From an uncultured Lachnospiraceae bacterium (GTDB taxonomy: Bacteria > Bacillota > Clostridia > Lachnospirales > Lachnospiraceae), in assembly GCA_900539175.1 (NCBI GenBank), contig UQAW01000001.1, positions 58,751-122,750 of the forward strand: a DNA stretch of 64,000 nucleotides, read 5' to 3'. The number at the start of each line of letters is the position of its first letter. Position 1 is the first letter of the stretch. The position numbers and the translations under genes are program-made. Of the stretch, positions 9,340 through 18,419 are shown in pieces. The notes beneath the pieces were generated by a model. It ran no database searches. It saw nothing but the letters and a program-made list of their open reading frames with translations, and was not told the DNA's origin.

Positions 9340-10458
9340 GTGGAGAGAATACGGGACAAAGCACTGCTGTTGGCAGGTGGTTTGACGGCAGGATTTCTAT
9401 TGGGGATGGGAGTTTTGGAGCTTCTGGCAATTTTTGCCGGAATTACTCTGACATGCCTGTTTGAATATTCAGAAAATAAATATTGGTTATACGTTGGATA
9501 TGGTGTCTGCCTTGTGATTATGATACTGGTTCCGCAGTTTCTTTTAATATTGCCGATGCTGATCTATGATATGGTTTATCAGAGATGCTGGAGAATGGTG
9601 TTGGGAGCTGGGGCATCGGCGGGAATTGCAGGTTATGAAGCATATATTTCTCATGGGATGAACTGCATATCAGGTGTAGAATTGAAAGATCGTACGGTTT
9701 GCGCATGGGCGGTTTTTCTTGTTCTGTGGGTTGGCACAGCAGTTTTCCTTGGATGGAGGACGAGAACGTATCTACAGTTAAAGCGGGCATTTTTGGAACA
9801 GCGAGACAGCAGCCGCGAGATGGAGCTTTGGCTGAAAGAGAGAAATAAGGATCTGACAGAAAAACAGGAATATGAGATTCGGCTTGCTACTTTAAGGGAA
9901 AGAAACCGGATCGCCAGAGAGATTCATGACAATGTAGGGCATATGCTGTCGCGTTCCATTCTGCAGACGGCGGCGCTGACTATGATCGCAAAAGAGTCGG
10001 CAGTGAAAGAGCAGCTTGGCATCCTGTCTGTGACGTTAAATCAGGCTATGGACAGTATCCGGGAAAGTGTACATGATCTCCATGATGATTCTGTGAATCT
10101 GGAATCTACAGTGGCCAAGATGCTGGACGGATATGAAATGTATGAGATTCATTATGAATATGAGATCCATTCGGAGATGCCCCGGGAGACAAAGTTCTGT
10201 TTCCTGACGGTAATTAAAGAAGCGCTTTCCAATGTGGTGAAACACAGCAATGCCACGGAAATTCGTGTGGTGATACAGGAATTCCAGGATTATTATCAGT
10301 TGCTTTTTCAGGACAATGGAAATTGTTATGAAGAGCGGACGGGTGATCGCGGAATGGGGTTGGAAAATATGAAAGAGCGTGTGGAAAGCTTAGATGGAAC
10401 CATGAATCTTCGGACAGATCAGGGGTTTCGGATTTTTATTTCAATACCTGGAAAGTAA
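9340..10458 (+). CDS. Sensor histidine kinase (HisKA_3 type)
   Basis: The GTG at 9340 follows AAAGGAGG with 4 nt spacing; the ATG at 9301 lies inside the operator palindrome and has no site. The 372-residue protein has four or five membrane helices in the first 140 residues, a coiled linker, the phosphoacceptor motif REIHDNVGHMLSRS (His near 196), an N-box (EALSNVVKHSNAT) and a G-box (DRGMGLENMKERV). This is the NarL/DesK-type class that phosphorylates LuxR-type regulators. It probably senses the substrate of the divergent ABC-2 transporter. No response regulator gene follows; the downstream 1.2 kb is degraded DNA, so the partner is lost or elsewhere. Confidence 0.9.
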   Translation: MERIRDKALLLAGGLTAGFLLGMGVLELLAIFAGITLTCLFEYSENKYWLYVGYGVCLVIMILVPQFLLILPMLIYDMVYQRCWRMVLGAGASAGIAGYEAYISHGMNCISGVELKDRTVCAWAVFLVLWVGTAVFLGWRTRTYLQLKRAFLEQRDSSREMELWLKERNKDLTEKQEYEIRLATLRERNRIAREIHDNVGHMLSRSILQTAALTMIAKESAVKEQLGILSVTLNQAMDSIRESVHDLHDDSVNLESTVAKMLDGYEMYEIHYEYEIHSEMPRETKFCFLTVIKEALSNVVKHSNATEIRVVIQEFQDYYQLLFQDNGNCYEERTGDRGMGLENMKERVESLDGTMNLRTDQGFRIFISIPGK

Positions 10459-11201
10459 AAGGTTAGGCGTTAGGTCATGACATTTGATGAAATAGATACT
10501 ATATAAGGATCTTCATCTACATATCCTTGATCTGAGCTTGTAATTGTGCCAGATCAGGAGTTGGAGTGCTGGTTCCTGCTGTTAAAATATTGGGTTTATG
10601 TTTTGTCATTTATCAATATAGTAATTACACTCTGGAGATATTTCTTTCGTCAGCTGTAAATACCGGTTCTGGTATATCCGATATCTTTTGACACTGGTTT
10701 TATACTTTTAACGAGTTCAAAGCAACGATGAAATGTCTACATATTCACCTCAATAGAAGGGATGCAGGTATGTTCTGCTGTATTGATATTCTTCAGTGGT
10801 CTGCGTTCAGGTTTAGATCCCCCTTCATTAGCTATCCATGTATAAAGCGCTGTGTGGTTGGCAACTATTGATTTTCAGTTCTTGGGACAGGTGAATTCAT
10901 TGCAACGGAGTATGCAACCATGGAAATCAACTTTTTATAAAGGCGCTGAGTAACATGATTTATATTCTAAGAATAGTTGTAGAATAAGGTCGAAAAAGCT
11001 ATTTTAAGGAAATTTTATAGCTGTTGGCGGACAAGTGCGCACAAGAGAAAATTTATAGGGTAAAATATATTGTGATTTATCAAACATCTTCTTAAGGAAA
11101 AAGAAGATGATAAAGGGCATATATGTTATCCTGTTTTTTATGTATGGTAGACTATGCGTACTGGTTAGAATTATAAATCGCCATGTCTGGTAATTGGAGT
11201 A
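10459..11201. other. Intergenic, no intact gene; carries one copy of a diverged direct repeat
   Basis: No reading frame with a ribosome binding site and family features was found in these 743 bases on either strand. The stretch 10989-11105 is similar to 14125-14245; the best shared block is 28 nt, 11029-11056 against 14167-14194, with 24 identities. The region most likely consists of old mobile-element flanks, as it borders an IS66 relic. Confidence 0.5.
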
Positions 11202-11475
11202 TTATTTTTTATTATTAGCCCGGCATATTTCCGGAAGTTTATTTGACTGCGGAAGTAAATTATCAATAAAGGTACGATACGTATCTTCCTGATGTTTTAC
11301 CAGTTCTGTGAGCAGATACTCCAGATAGCGGAATGGATTCAGATTATTTGCTTTTGTAGTTTCTGTGATGCTGTAAATGATCGTGTAAGATTTTGCGCTC
11401 TCAATCGTATCAATCAGTTTCCGGTATACTTGTGCAGGTAGAAGTTCCTGAGTGCCCCATCTGCGGGATTATATC
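11202..11475 (-). pseudogene. IS66-family transposase, C-terminal relic
   Basis: On the minus strand this translates to a C-terminal IS66 transposase segment: TETTKANNLNPFRYLEYLLT, followed by FIDNLLPQSNKLPEICR and a stop. These correspond to the family motifs ETAKANGLNPFRYLEYLL and LLPWS-LPEICR. The N-terminal and catalytic parts are absent, so the element is dead. Confidence 0.8.
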
Positions 11476-11645
11476 CAACAGTAATTTACCATTTTCCAGA
11501 AAAAAATTGATTTTGTAATAATGTTCTTTGGTTTTAATTGTCATAGTGTGACTTCTGTTTTTTTATAATGTAAATCTAAAGTATTGATACGGTCAAGAAT
11601 TCACTTTGTATTTGAAATTGTAGTGTTTATATTAATTAGTTTTTT

Positions 11646-12241
11646 ATGAGACAGGATATCTTGATGATTGTACAATATCTCTCATATGTTAGATACCATG
11701 CAGTATACATTCTAACCAAAGAGGATGATTCGATAAAAGAATATTTGAGAATGTATGATGAGCATAAACTTGCAATTAAGAAAATCAAATGGCAGATCAA
11801 TGCGTTTTGTCTGCGCCATGGGTATCATTATGCTGGAACAAAGTGAGCAATCGGGTATGTATTATAGCTGAGAAGAACGGAGTTGTCTCCATTATACTTG
11901 GTATTTTGCAAGATTTGCAAGGAGGAATATCTATGCGGCATTTCGAGGATTAGCGCTTGGATTAAAGTTTCATTGGGGAACATGTCAATTCCAGAAATAG
12001 TCATTTGTATCAGTTGTTGATAGAAGCAGTACAATGCATAGGTAAAAGTGCAGTGGTCATAAATTGCGGGAGCTGCGATCAGGACAGAGGGTAATACTGA
12101 AAAAGTCATAGAATATGCGGACAAAGCAAACACAGGGTTTCGGAGTCAATACTATAAATTCATACGGCAGGGCAAGAAGAATATTGCAGTGCCAGTGATA
12201 GTCAGAGAACTTGCGTATTTTGTATGGGGTATGATGGTATA
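11646..12241 (+). pseudogene. IS110-family transposase relic
   Basis: The first 66 codons read like the IS110 linker region (YLRMYDEHKLAIKKIKWQIN, then AFCLRHGYHYAGTK and a stop). A C-terminal piece appears further on (YADKANTGFRSQYYKFIRQG, then ELAYFVWGMMV), matching the end of IS110 transposases. Stops and frame changes separate the pieces. The N-terminal DEDD region is missing. Confidence 0.75.
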
Positions 12242-12280
12242 AAACATTAATTTCAAGATGATATAGAGGAGTACATCATA

Positions 12281-12353
12281 GTTATCTGCTAGTCAAGAGT
12301 GCTTCGCACTGCTTATACAGTAGGTTCTTGAATGTCATCCACCTGTAGATAAC
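12281..12353 (+). ncRNA. Nested stem-loop structure after the IS110 relic, possible bridge-RNA remnant
   Basis: Outer arms GTTATCTGC (from 12281) and GTAGATAAC (to 12353), a middle pair TCAAGA/TCTTGA, and an inner hairpin AGTGC-TTC-GCACT are nested. The structure starts 40 nt after the transposase relic. Members of the IS110/IS1111 family encode a structured bridge RNA next to the transposase gene, so a remnant of that RNA is possible. A plain terminal inverted structure is the alternative. Confidence 0.35.
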
Positions 12354-12711
12354 AAATCCACAAATAACAGAGTGGTCAGGTGCCAGGAACTGTTAAATCA
12401 TGGCTCTTTTCCGATGCTACCAGATAAATCATGTGAGTATTGTCAAAAAGGGACGAAAAAGTTTGTTGTTTCAAAATTTACCTCTTAACAAAAGCCATTT
12501 CATAATAGGGAATTATTTTTGGAAAATATCAGAGTTTAGGGATGATTGGAAAACAAAGGGAAAAGTTTTTTTGATGATAGTAACAATTGTTCAAGGGCTT
12601 GTTGCAGCATTTTTTCTGCATATTTATATTTGGGTGTGTTCATATGGAAGTGTTGGAAGTTAGAACAGGAATAGTAAAATTATTGAAAGGCTAAATTATT
12701 TAGGTAACATT
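12354..12711. other. AT-rich intergenic stretch without a supported gene
   Basis: An 87-codon frame (12400-12663) is open and ends in a hydrophobic segment, but it lacks a ribosome binding site and resembles no family known to me. I treat the stretch as non-coding spacer before the AT-rich gene at 12712. Confidence 0.4.
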
Positions 12712-13683
12712 ATGAAGAGTATTCAAAAGAATATATTAGATTTTAATGTCAATTCACCAATTAATTCGTACAATTATACGTCATTTATTGGTGGAGTTAT
12801 GTTTGCAAAAGATATGGATAGGTATCCGTATTACTTATCAAACCACATTATTTTGTTGTGCAATGATCTTTTTGATGTGTCGTGTGATGATATGATTATG
12901 TACGAAGATGAAAATGTTTTCGAACGCAAAGGATTAATAAATACTTCCAATGATGCAGAAACTGTAAAGGATGAAATAATAAAGATGTTAAATAAAGGAT
13001 TTTATGCATCAGTGACGGTTGATGAATATGATATTCCAAATAGATATTTTTATCAAAATGAAACGTTTTATCATGATATGCTGATTTATGGGTATGATAT
13101 TTCCGAGAATGTTTTTTATACAGCCGGTTATGATAATAGTAACTATTTTACAGTTATGAAACATGAAATTGGACTTATATCTAAATCAGTATCTAAATGT
13201 TTGATAGAAAGAAAGAGCAAGCCTCATTTACATTTGTTTAAATGTAAGGATGATATAAATATTGGTTTTGACATTGTTAATGTAAAAGATAAACTGAAGA
13301 AATATATTAATTCAGAGCCTATGGGAGTAAAAAGATATAATGGTGTATATGGAATAAGTGCATATGAGGAATTAATTAACAAATTTTGTTATTCATGCGA
13401 TTCGGGAAATTTTTTGAGAAAAGCCTCATTTAGTATGCTTTATGAGCACAAAAAGCTGATGTTAGATCGGCTAGCTTATATTTTTAAATATTATACTGAT
13501 TTTGATCATAATATTATGTTATCCTATGAAAATATTTTAAAGGAGTCAAAAAATATTCAAATGAGTTCGTTAAAATATCAGATATCTAAGAATGAAAAAA
13601 CTAAGATAAAAATAATTGACAAATTAAAAGCCCTTGCTGATCAAGAATTAAATGCAATTGAGAAGGTGATAAGAATAATATGA
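12712..13683 (+). CDS. Hypothetical protein, possible C39/BtrH_N-like domain
   Basis: A 323-residue protein, very AT-rich and Lys/Asp/Tyr-rich, with base composition unlike its neighbours. The segment FYHDMLIYGYDISENVFYTA, followed by GYDNSNYF, resembles the His-Asp region of papain-like C39/BtrH_N proteins found near peptide and aminoglycoside clusters; the helical C-terminal third (about 210-323) has no recognised motif. A clear catalytic Cys is not evident at the N-terminus. The start at 12712 has only a weak site. The gene lies alone between mobile-element scars and may be a passenger. Function is unknown; the domain suggestion is tentative. Confidence 0.6.
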   Translation: MKSIQKNILDFNVNSPINSYNYTSFIGGVMFAKDMDRYPYYLSNHIILLCNDLFDVSCDDMIMYEDENVFERKGLINTSNDAETVKDEIIKMLNKGFYASVTVDEYDIPNRYFYQNETFYHDMLIYGYDISENVFYTAGYDNSNYFTVMKHEIGLISKSVSKCLIERKSKPHLHLFKCKDDINIGFDIVNVKDKLKKYINSEPMGVKRYNGVYGISAYEELINKFCYSCDSGNFLRKASFSMLYEHKKLMLDRLAYIFKYYTDFDHNIMLSYENILKESKNIQMSSLKYQISKNEKTKIKIIDKLKALADQELNAIEKVIRII

Positions 13684-14285
13684 AAACCAATTGTCGAGAC
13701 AAGGTGTGGACAAAAATCTGTAAATAAGATTCTTCTATGATAATGATCGATGAGAGCATAAGTTTTTTTAGTGTTGTTGAGAAAGCATTGGTATTCATGG
13801 TTGGATTGTGCCATTGCCTGATCATAGTGCGGCATCTCCTTGTAATGAAGTTGGGTTAGGATATATCTTGATGAAAAGGGCGCATTTATTGACCATGGTT
13901 TTGATCCATAAACACACCGCACAATTCAAGGAAAAAGTCAATAGTTTTATGAAAATTAATAAAACCGATTGGGAGGTACACTTTGCTGAGAATTCGAAAG
14001 GATAAGAAATTAGTGCCGTTGGATAAATATAATTCGGGGTTGAAGGGAGGTTATCTGGGATAGGTATTACATCCTAAAACGGTATGATAATAAAGTTATT
14101 AATATGCTGAAGTTATAGATAGGTGTCGAGAAAATGAATTTTTGGGGAAATTTTATTACCGTTAAAGGACAAACGCACACAAAAGAAAATTTATGAGGTA
14201 ATATAGTCAGTGATTTTATCAGACATTTTATAAAAAGAAGGCTTGGAAGAAAGATGAATATGTCATTTCCTGCAAATGGGTAAAT
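13684..14285. other. Intergenic region with second copy of the diverged direct repeat
   Basis: Short open frames exist on both strands, but none shows a family motif or ribosome binding site. The segment 14125-14245 matches 10989-11105. The two copies bracket the IS66 and IS110 relics and the AT-rich gene. Confidence 0.5.
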
Positions 14286-14537
14286 TTGATTATGAAATTT
14301 GCTGAGAATGAAATATATAGAAATGAATGCAAATATGTGACAAAAGAAATGTTAGCAGCATTGCAAAAAAAATTTATCAATGATGAACGTTATTTGATTA
14401 AATTGCAGGCATATATTGCCGTATGCGTAAGAGAATTGATTTGTGGAATTCCTGATAATAAAAACGAGTTTCACAGATTCAGGTTAGAGAAACTCCCCCT
14501 TTTATGTTTGCATTTTTTTCTGATTAGTTTTGCATGA
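14286..14537 (+). CDS. Small open frame of unknown function
   Basis: An 83-codon frame with a charged helical-looking N-terminal two thirds and a hydrophobic end. It begins at the second of two close ATGs, with only weak upstream purines, and ends 19 nt before the ABC-F gene. I do not recognise it. It may be a decayed leader-region gene or a chance frame; ABC-F genes often carry short upstream leader frames, but this one lacks clear attenuator features. Confidence 0.25.
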   Translation: MIMKFAENEIYRNECKYVTKEMLAALQKKFINDERYLIKLQAYIAVCVRELICGIPDNKNEFHRFRLEKLPLLCLHFFLISFA

Positions 14538-14555
14538 TTCCGGAAAGGAGCTTCT

Positions 14556-16094
14556 ATGGCACAAATAAGTATTAATAATTTAACTTTCTATTACGAGGGG
14601 AATTTTGATAATATTTTTGAGAATGTTTCGTTCTCTATTAATACTGATTGGAAATTAGGCTTTGTTGGTCGTAATGGCAAAGGTAAAACCACTTTTTTGA
14701 ATTTGCTGCAGGGAAAATATCACTATAGCGGTTCAATTGATTCCAACGCTAAGTTTGAATACTTCCCTTACTGTATTTCGGATGATCAGTTGCATAGGTC
14801 TGCAATTGAGTTTATTGAGGATATCAAGATCGGTTGCGAAGTGTGGAAGGTTATCCGTGAGCTTTCGCAGCTCAGAGAAACTGCGGAGATCCTATACAGA
14901 CCATTTAATGCTTTAAGCTCCGGCGAACGTACTAAAATTTTGCTGGCTGTGCTTTTTTCCGGTGATAACGATTTCCTTTTGATCGATGAACCGACTAATC
15001 ACTTGGATCAAGAGGCGAGAGAATGCGTAAAAGATTATCTTGGGGCTAAAAAAGGCTTTATTTTGGTTTCGCATGACAGAGATTTGCTTGATGCCTGCAT
15101 AGATCATGTGTTGGTGTTGAATAGGAAATCCATAGAGGTTCAGAGCGGTACTTTTTCAAGTTGGTGGGAAAACAAGCTGCGAAAGGATCAATTTTCTATT
15201 GCTGAAAACGATAAGCATCGCAAGGAGATAAAAAAGCTTAAGCAGGCTGCTAGGCGTACCTCGGAATGGGCTGATAAAAATGAGCAGACCAAGATCGGCT
15301 TCGATCCTGTAAAAGAACACGATAGATTTATTGATACACGTTCATTTATCAGTGCAAAAACAAAAAAGATGCAGAGCAGAGTTAAGCAGATCGAAAAGCG
15401 TATAGGAAGAGAGATCGAAGAGAAAGAGGGACTTTTGCAGGATCTGGAACGTTCGGCTGATCTAAAGCTGGTTCAGCTGACCCACCACAAAAATCTGTTG
15501 GTGAATGTTAAAGATTATGGCTTGAAATACTTGGACGCTGAGACACCTGTTTTCTCGGAGCTTTCGTTTTCGATTTCCAAAGGCGACCGAATTGCATTGC
15601 ACGGTAAAAACGGTTGTGGGAAATCCACTCTTATAAAAATGATATTGAGAAAGATTGACTGCGACCTTCTTCAATCAGAGATTGAAGAAACGGGATTTTG
15701 CGAGGCGGCTTCGGGAATTGTGGTATCTTACGTTAATCAGGATACATCGGGGCTGACAGGGCAGATACAGGATTACTGCGAAAAGCATAATTTCGACCAA
15801 AGTTTATTCTGCTCCATTTTAAGACAGCTCAATTTTGAACGTTCACAGTTCTTAAAAAATATGGAGGATTTTTCCGACGGTCAAAAGAAAAAGGTTCTTA
15901 TCACTTCAAGTCTGCTTACTCCTGCACACCTTTATATTTGGGATGAACCGCTTAATTACATTGACGTTTTTTCAAGAATTCAAATAGAAAAGTTGCTTCT
16001 CAATTATCAGCCTACCATGCTTTTTGTGGAACATGACATAAGGTTTAGAGAAAAAATTGCTACGCATACGGTTGAATTCAACCGAAGCCTATGA
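14556..16094 (+). CDS. ABC-F ribosome-protection ATPase (Lsa/Vga-like)
   Basis: A 512-residue soluble protein with two ATPase domains and no membrane segments. N-domain: Walker A GRNGKGKTT, signature LSSGERTK, Walker B FLLIDEPTNHLD. C-domain: Walker A GKNGCGKST, signature FSDGQKKK, Walker B YIWDEPLNYID. The linker between them (about residues 185-280) is long, Lys/Glu-rich and helical, as in antibiotic-resistance ABC-F proteins of the Lsa type. Known members displace lincosamides, pleuromutilins and streptogramin A from the ribosome. Start at 14556 after GGAAAGGAG. Being intact amid pseudogenes suggests selection. If it is the self-resistance gene, the product would act on the ribosome; horizontal acquisition of an unrelated resistance gene is the alternative. 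Confidence 0.9.
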   Translation: MAQISINNLTFYYEGNFDNIFENVSFSINTDWKLGFVGRNGKGKTTFLNLLQGKYHYSGSIDSNAKFEYFPYCISDDQLHRSAIEFIEDIKIGCEVWKVIRELSQLRETAEILYRPFNALSSGERTKILLAVLFSGDNDFLLIDEPTNHLDQEARECVKDYLGAKKGFILVSHDRDLLDACIDHVLVLNRKSIEVQSGTFSSWWENKLRKDQFSIAENDKHRKEIKKLKQAARRTSEWADKNEQTKIGFDPVKEHDRFIDTRSFISAKTKKMQSRVKQIEKRIGREIEEKEGLLQDLERSADLKLVQLTHHKNLLVNVKDYGLKYLDAETPVFSELSFSISKGDRIALHGKNGCGKSTLIKMILRKIDCDLLQSEIEETGFCEAASGIVVSYVNQDTSGLTGQIQDYCEKHNFDQSLFCSILRQLNFERSQFLKNMEDFSDGQKKKVLITSSLLTPAHLYIWDEPLNYIDVFSRIQIEKLLLNYQPTMLFVEHDIRFREKIATHTVEFNRSL

Positions 16095-16116
16095 CGTTTT
16101 TGGGGAGCAAGGTGTG

Positions 16117-16284
16117 ATGATTGTTTATACTCCAATAAATGAGAATATAAAAAGCAAAGTTTTTGATAAAATATTGCATTTTGTTTCGGAGCAGAAGCAG
16201 CGAAAAGTAGTTAGTTGCCGTAAGACCATTAATAGTAAAATAAATTTATATTTGGAAGCGATAGTCAGGCTCATTTCATTTTAA
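16117..16284 (+). pseudogene. Truncated 4'-phosphopantetheinyl transferase, N-terminal fragment
   Basis: A 55-residue frame starting 23 nt after the ABC-F stop. It reads like the N-terminus of Sfp-type transferases: VYTPINENI, then DKILHFVSEQKQRKV and a diverged version of the segment that normally holds the KDAQRSLLGEVLIRY motif. The frame stops where the motif containing the catalytic Asp would begin, and an IS110 relic follows within 20 nt. The fragment cannot be active. The intact enzyme at 4973 would cover its function. Confidence 0.6.
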
Positions 16285-16302
16285 CATTTCAACGAAGATC
16301 TT

Positions 16303-16740
16303 CACAATGAATTATACGTAGAATGATAAGATTGAACAAGTAAAAGAATCAACTTTAGTACTGGGAATTGATATTGGAAGTACAGGACATTTCACAAAAG
16401 CATTTGATTGGCGAGACAAAGCGCTGATTCGTAAAGTTTTCAGGTTCAGTGTTAGTTGGGAAGGCTTTAGCTGTTTTGCAGATTGGGTTGCTCAGATATA
16501 AGAACTGAATGCAACTGTAAATCGGATTCAGAGATGGCTTAAGATATGTTTTTCGGAATATATAGAGATCTACAAGGTCTTTGAAGTAAAGTTCGAAATG
16601 ATGATTCTGGAGGAAGCATCGATTCCACAGGACATCATAAATTTTGGAACCGGTGAATCTATGCATCTAGAGAAGACACAAGGTGCGCTGCAGAGGCGCA
16701 AGCCTTGGTAGGGAAAAGATTATGGTGGAAGTGATACACA
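16303..16740 (+). pseudogene. IS110-family transposase relic, N-terminal portion
   Basis: The translation shows the start of an IS110 transposase: VKESTLVLGIDIGS (the DEDD-domain first Asp), then KAFDWRDKALIRKVFRFSV. After a stop comes the middle region (ELNATVNRIQRWLKI, MMILEEASIPQD). In-frame stops and frame changes make it non-functional. It separates the ABC-F region from the core biosynthetic genes. Confidence 0.78.
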
Positions 16741-16863
16741 ACAGAAAGGGGCGGTATCCAACTATAGATAGGCAGGGCGAAGGAATTTAGGACTCCGACC
16801 GTAGCAGGTGGATGATATTGGCAGACATGTCGTTTGCTAAAAATATACAGAGAGGAAAGTAAT

Positions 16864-17034
16864 ATGAAAAAATTAGGAATTATCGGAGCAGGCACTATGG
16901 GAACAGATGGCGCAACCGACGCGCTGTTTCATGGATTTCAGGTTGTGCTTGTTGATATAAGCAGCGCTGCTTAAAAAGATGGTTGATGCCAGTCTGTTGG
17001 GAAAAAAAGCGGCAAGGGCTTTTATAATTATTGA
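16864..17034 (+). pseudogene. 3-Hydroxyacyl-CoA dehydrogenase relic (FkbK/ZmaG-like?)
   Basis: The first 36 codons give MKKLGIIGAGTMG and FQVVLVDIS, the Rossmann NAD-binding start of 3-hydroxyacyl-CoA dehydrogenases, preceded by AGAGAGGAAAG. A stop follows. Shortly after, in another frame, VGKKSGKGFYNY and a stop match the family C-terminus. About 230 central residues are missing. In hydroxymalonyl/methoxymalonyl-ACP pathways this family oxidises glyceryl-ACP. Its position just before the U32, ACP and FkbH genes fits that former role, though it could come from fatty-acid metabolism. Confidence 0.7.
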
Positions 17035-17051
17035 TTCGGAGGAAATAAGCA

Positions 17052-18332
17052 ATGGTGAAAACAGGCATAATGCCGCCGGCTGTTTTATTGGTCGAGTTTA
17101 ATGGCAGAGAGCTGAGATTATCGGATTGCAGAGAGCGGGGGATTAGCGTTTGGAGTGCGGATAAGCTCGATTTTGCAAATAAAGTGTTCGTTTTGAAATT
17201 TTTCTGCGATGATACCTATGATTACGAGAAAATAGAAATTGAACAGTTTGAGATCAATGAATGCAATGATAATGGCGCATTTTTTGAATACAAAATAAAA
17301 ATTAACGATGAGCGGTATGAAAGCAAATATAAGCAGCTTCTGAAACACCTTAATTCCATTAATGAATTCGATGACAGCTACTATGATTTTTACAAGGATT
17401 ACGAATCAGCAAAAAATGAATGGTTCAAGGATGCGTTGAAATATGACGACTGCAGGGATGTTTTTTTAAGCGTTCAGAATTGCTTCGTAGCGGAAAATGT
17501 TGATGATTATCAGATGCTGCTTGAAAATTCTGCGCAGGCTTATCTGAACACGAAATTGAAGCGCTGCAATTTGGATGAAACTTTTTCACCTGCCGATTTT
17601 TCAAGAGTTTATATCGGCAACCAGTATTGCCACAATCTGTTTCCTAGTAAAGAGCAGCTGATAAAGCTTATGAATAAGGCAGCTGCGGAGAGCCTGGAGA
17701 TCACTGCAGCATTTACATATATCCGTGAAAATCTTATCGATAAAACCCGTGAGCAGGTGCAGAGTATTTATAACTGGTGTGTTGAAAACGATAAGACAGT
17801 TGAGATAATTGTAAACGACTGGGGAATGTTGGATATTCTTTCTGATAAAAAGGACAGGCTTGTTCCTGTGCTTGGCGTGCTACTTAATAAAAGAAAAAAA
17901 GATCCACGAACAGTAAGAAAGATAGGGATAGAAAATTATACCCTATATTTAGAGGAAAATAATCTTAATGCGCCGCATTTCTGTGAATTCCTAAAAAGCA
18001 GAGGTATTGACAGAATAGAGTATGAAAGCCATGGTATTCCAAATAAATATGCGCAAACAAAGGCAAGTCTTGTTTTTCCATATTATCAGACAAATACATC
18101 ACAATACTGTCCACTGTATGCACAGTGCGCTCACCTTAACAGAAATTATCAGGAGCTTATTACTGTCTGCCCTGAATATTGCAGAAATTTTGTTATGACT
18201 TTTCCGAAGAATGTAAATGCAGTTGGCAGATATAATTCGATTTTCGGCATTGATAGCGCTCTGCTCAGGAATAAGGCAGCTTTGGCTGAAGTGAAAAATT
18301 CGCCTGTGGATCGCTTGGTTTTGAATATTTAA
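17052..18332 (+). CDS. Peptidase U32-family protein, UbiV-like
   Basis: A 426-residue protein. Residues about 1-170 form an extra N-terminal domain of unknown fold; from about 185 a U32-type TIM barrel starts with SRVYIGNQYCHNLFPS. Candidate Fe-S ligands are Cys193, Cys353 or Cys359, Cys373 and Cys377 (CPEYC), spaced much like the four cluster cysteines of UbiV. In known systems UbiU-UbiV carry [4Fe-4S] clusters and hydroxylate ubiquinone precursors without oxygen. The next gene encodes a UbiU-like partner, so the pair may hydroxylate a building block or the product. Start at 17052 follows GGAGG with 9 nt spacing. Family assignment is good; substrate is unknown. Confidence 0.8.
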   Translation: MVKTGIMPPAVLLVEFNGRELRLSDCRERGISVWSADKLDFANKVFVLKFFCDDTYDYEKIEIEQFEINECNDNGAFFEYKIKINDERYESKYKQLLKHLNSINEFDDSYYDFYKDYESAKNEWFKDALKYDDCRDVFLSVQNCFVAENVDDYQMLLENSAQAYLNTKLKRCNLDETFSPADFSRVYIGNQYCHNLFPSKEQLIKLMNKAAAESLEITAAFTYIRENLIDKTREQVQSIYNWCVENDKTVEIIVNDWGMLDILSDKKDRLVPVLGVLLNKRKKDPRTVRKIGIENYTLYLEENNLNAPHFCEFLKSRGIDRIEYESHGIPNKYAQTKASLVFPYYQTNTSQYCPLYAQCAHLNRNYQELITVCPEYCRNFVMTFPKNVNAVGRYNSIFGIDSALLRNKAALAEVKNSPVDRLVLNI

Positions 18333-18419
18333 GGGCAATACTGCATTAATGATTTTAAGTGCCTGTTCAGTTTTAAGCATGGGCTTGCTGCCGAAAAGGA
18401 TCTATGGGAAAGGAGTATA

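Noticed and set aside
12281..12353. CRISPR-like or tRNA interpretation of the nested hairpins
   Set aside because: No regular repeat-spacer pattern and no cloverleaf or CCA-end pattern; the nesting fits a single structured RNA or element end.
12400..12663. 87-codon open frame with hydrophobic C-terminal segment
   Set aside because: No ribosome binding site, no recognised motif, and it lies in AT-rich spacer between mobile-element scars.
13641..13922. 93-codon minus-strand frame overlapping the end of the orphan gene
   Set aside because: Overlaps the better-supported plus-strand gene at 12712-13683 and shows no family resemblance.
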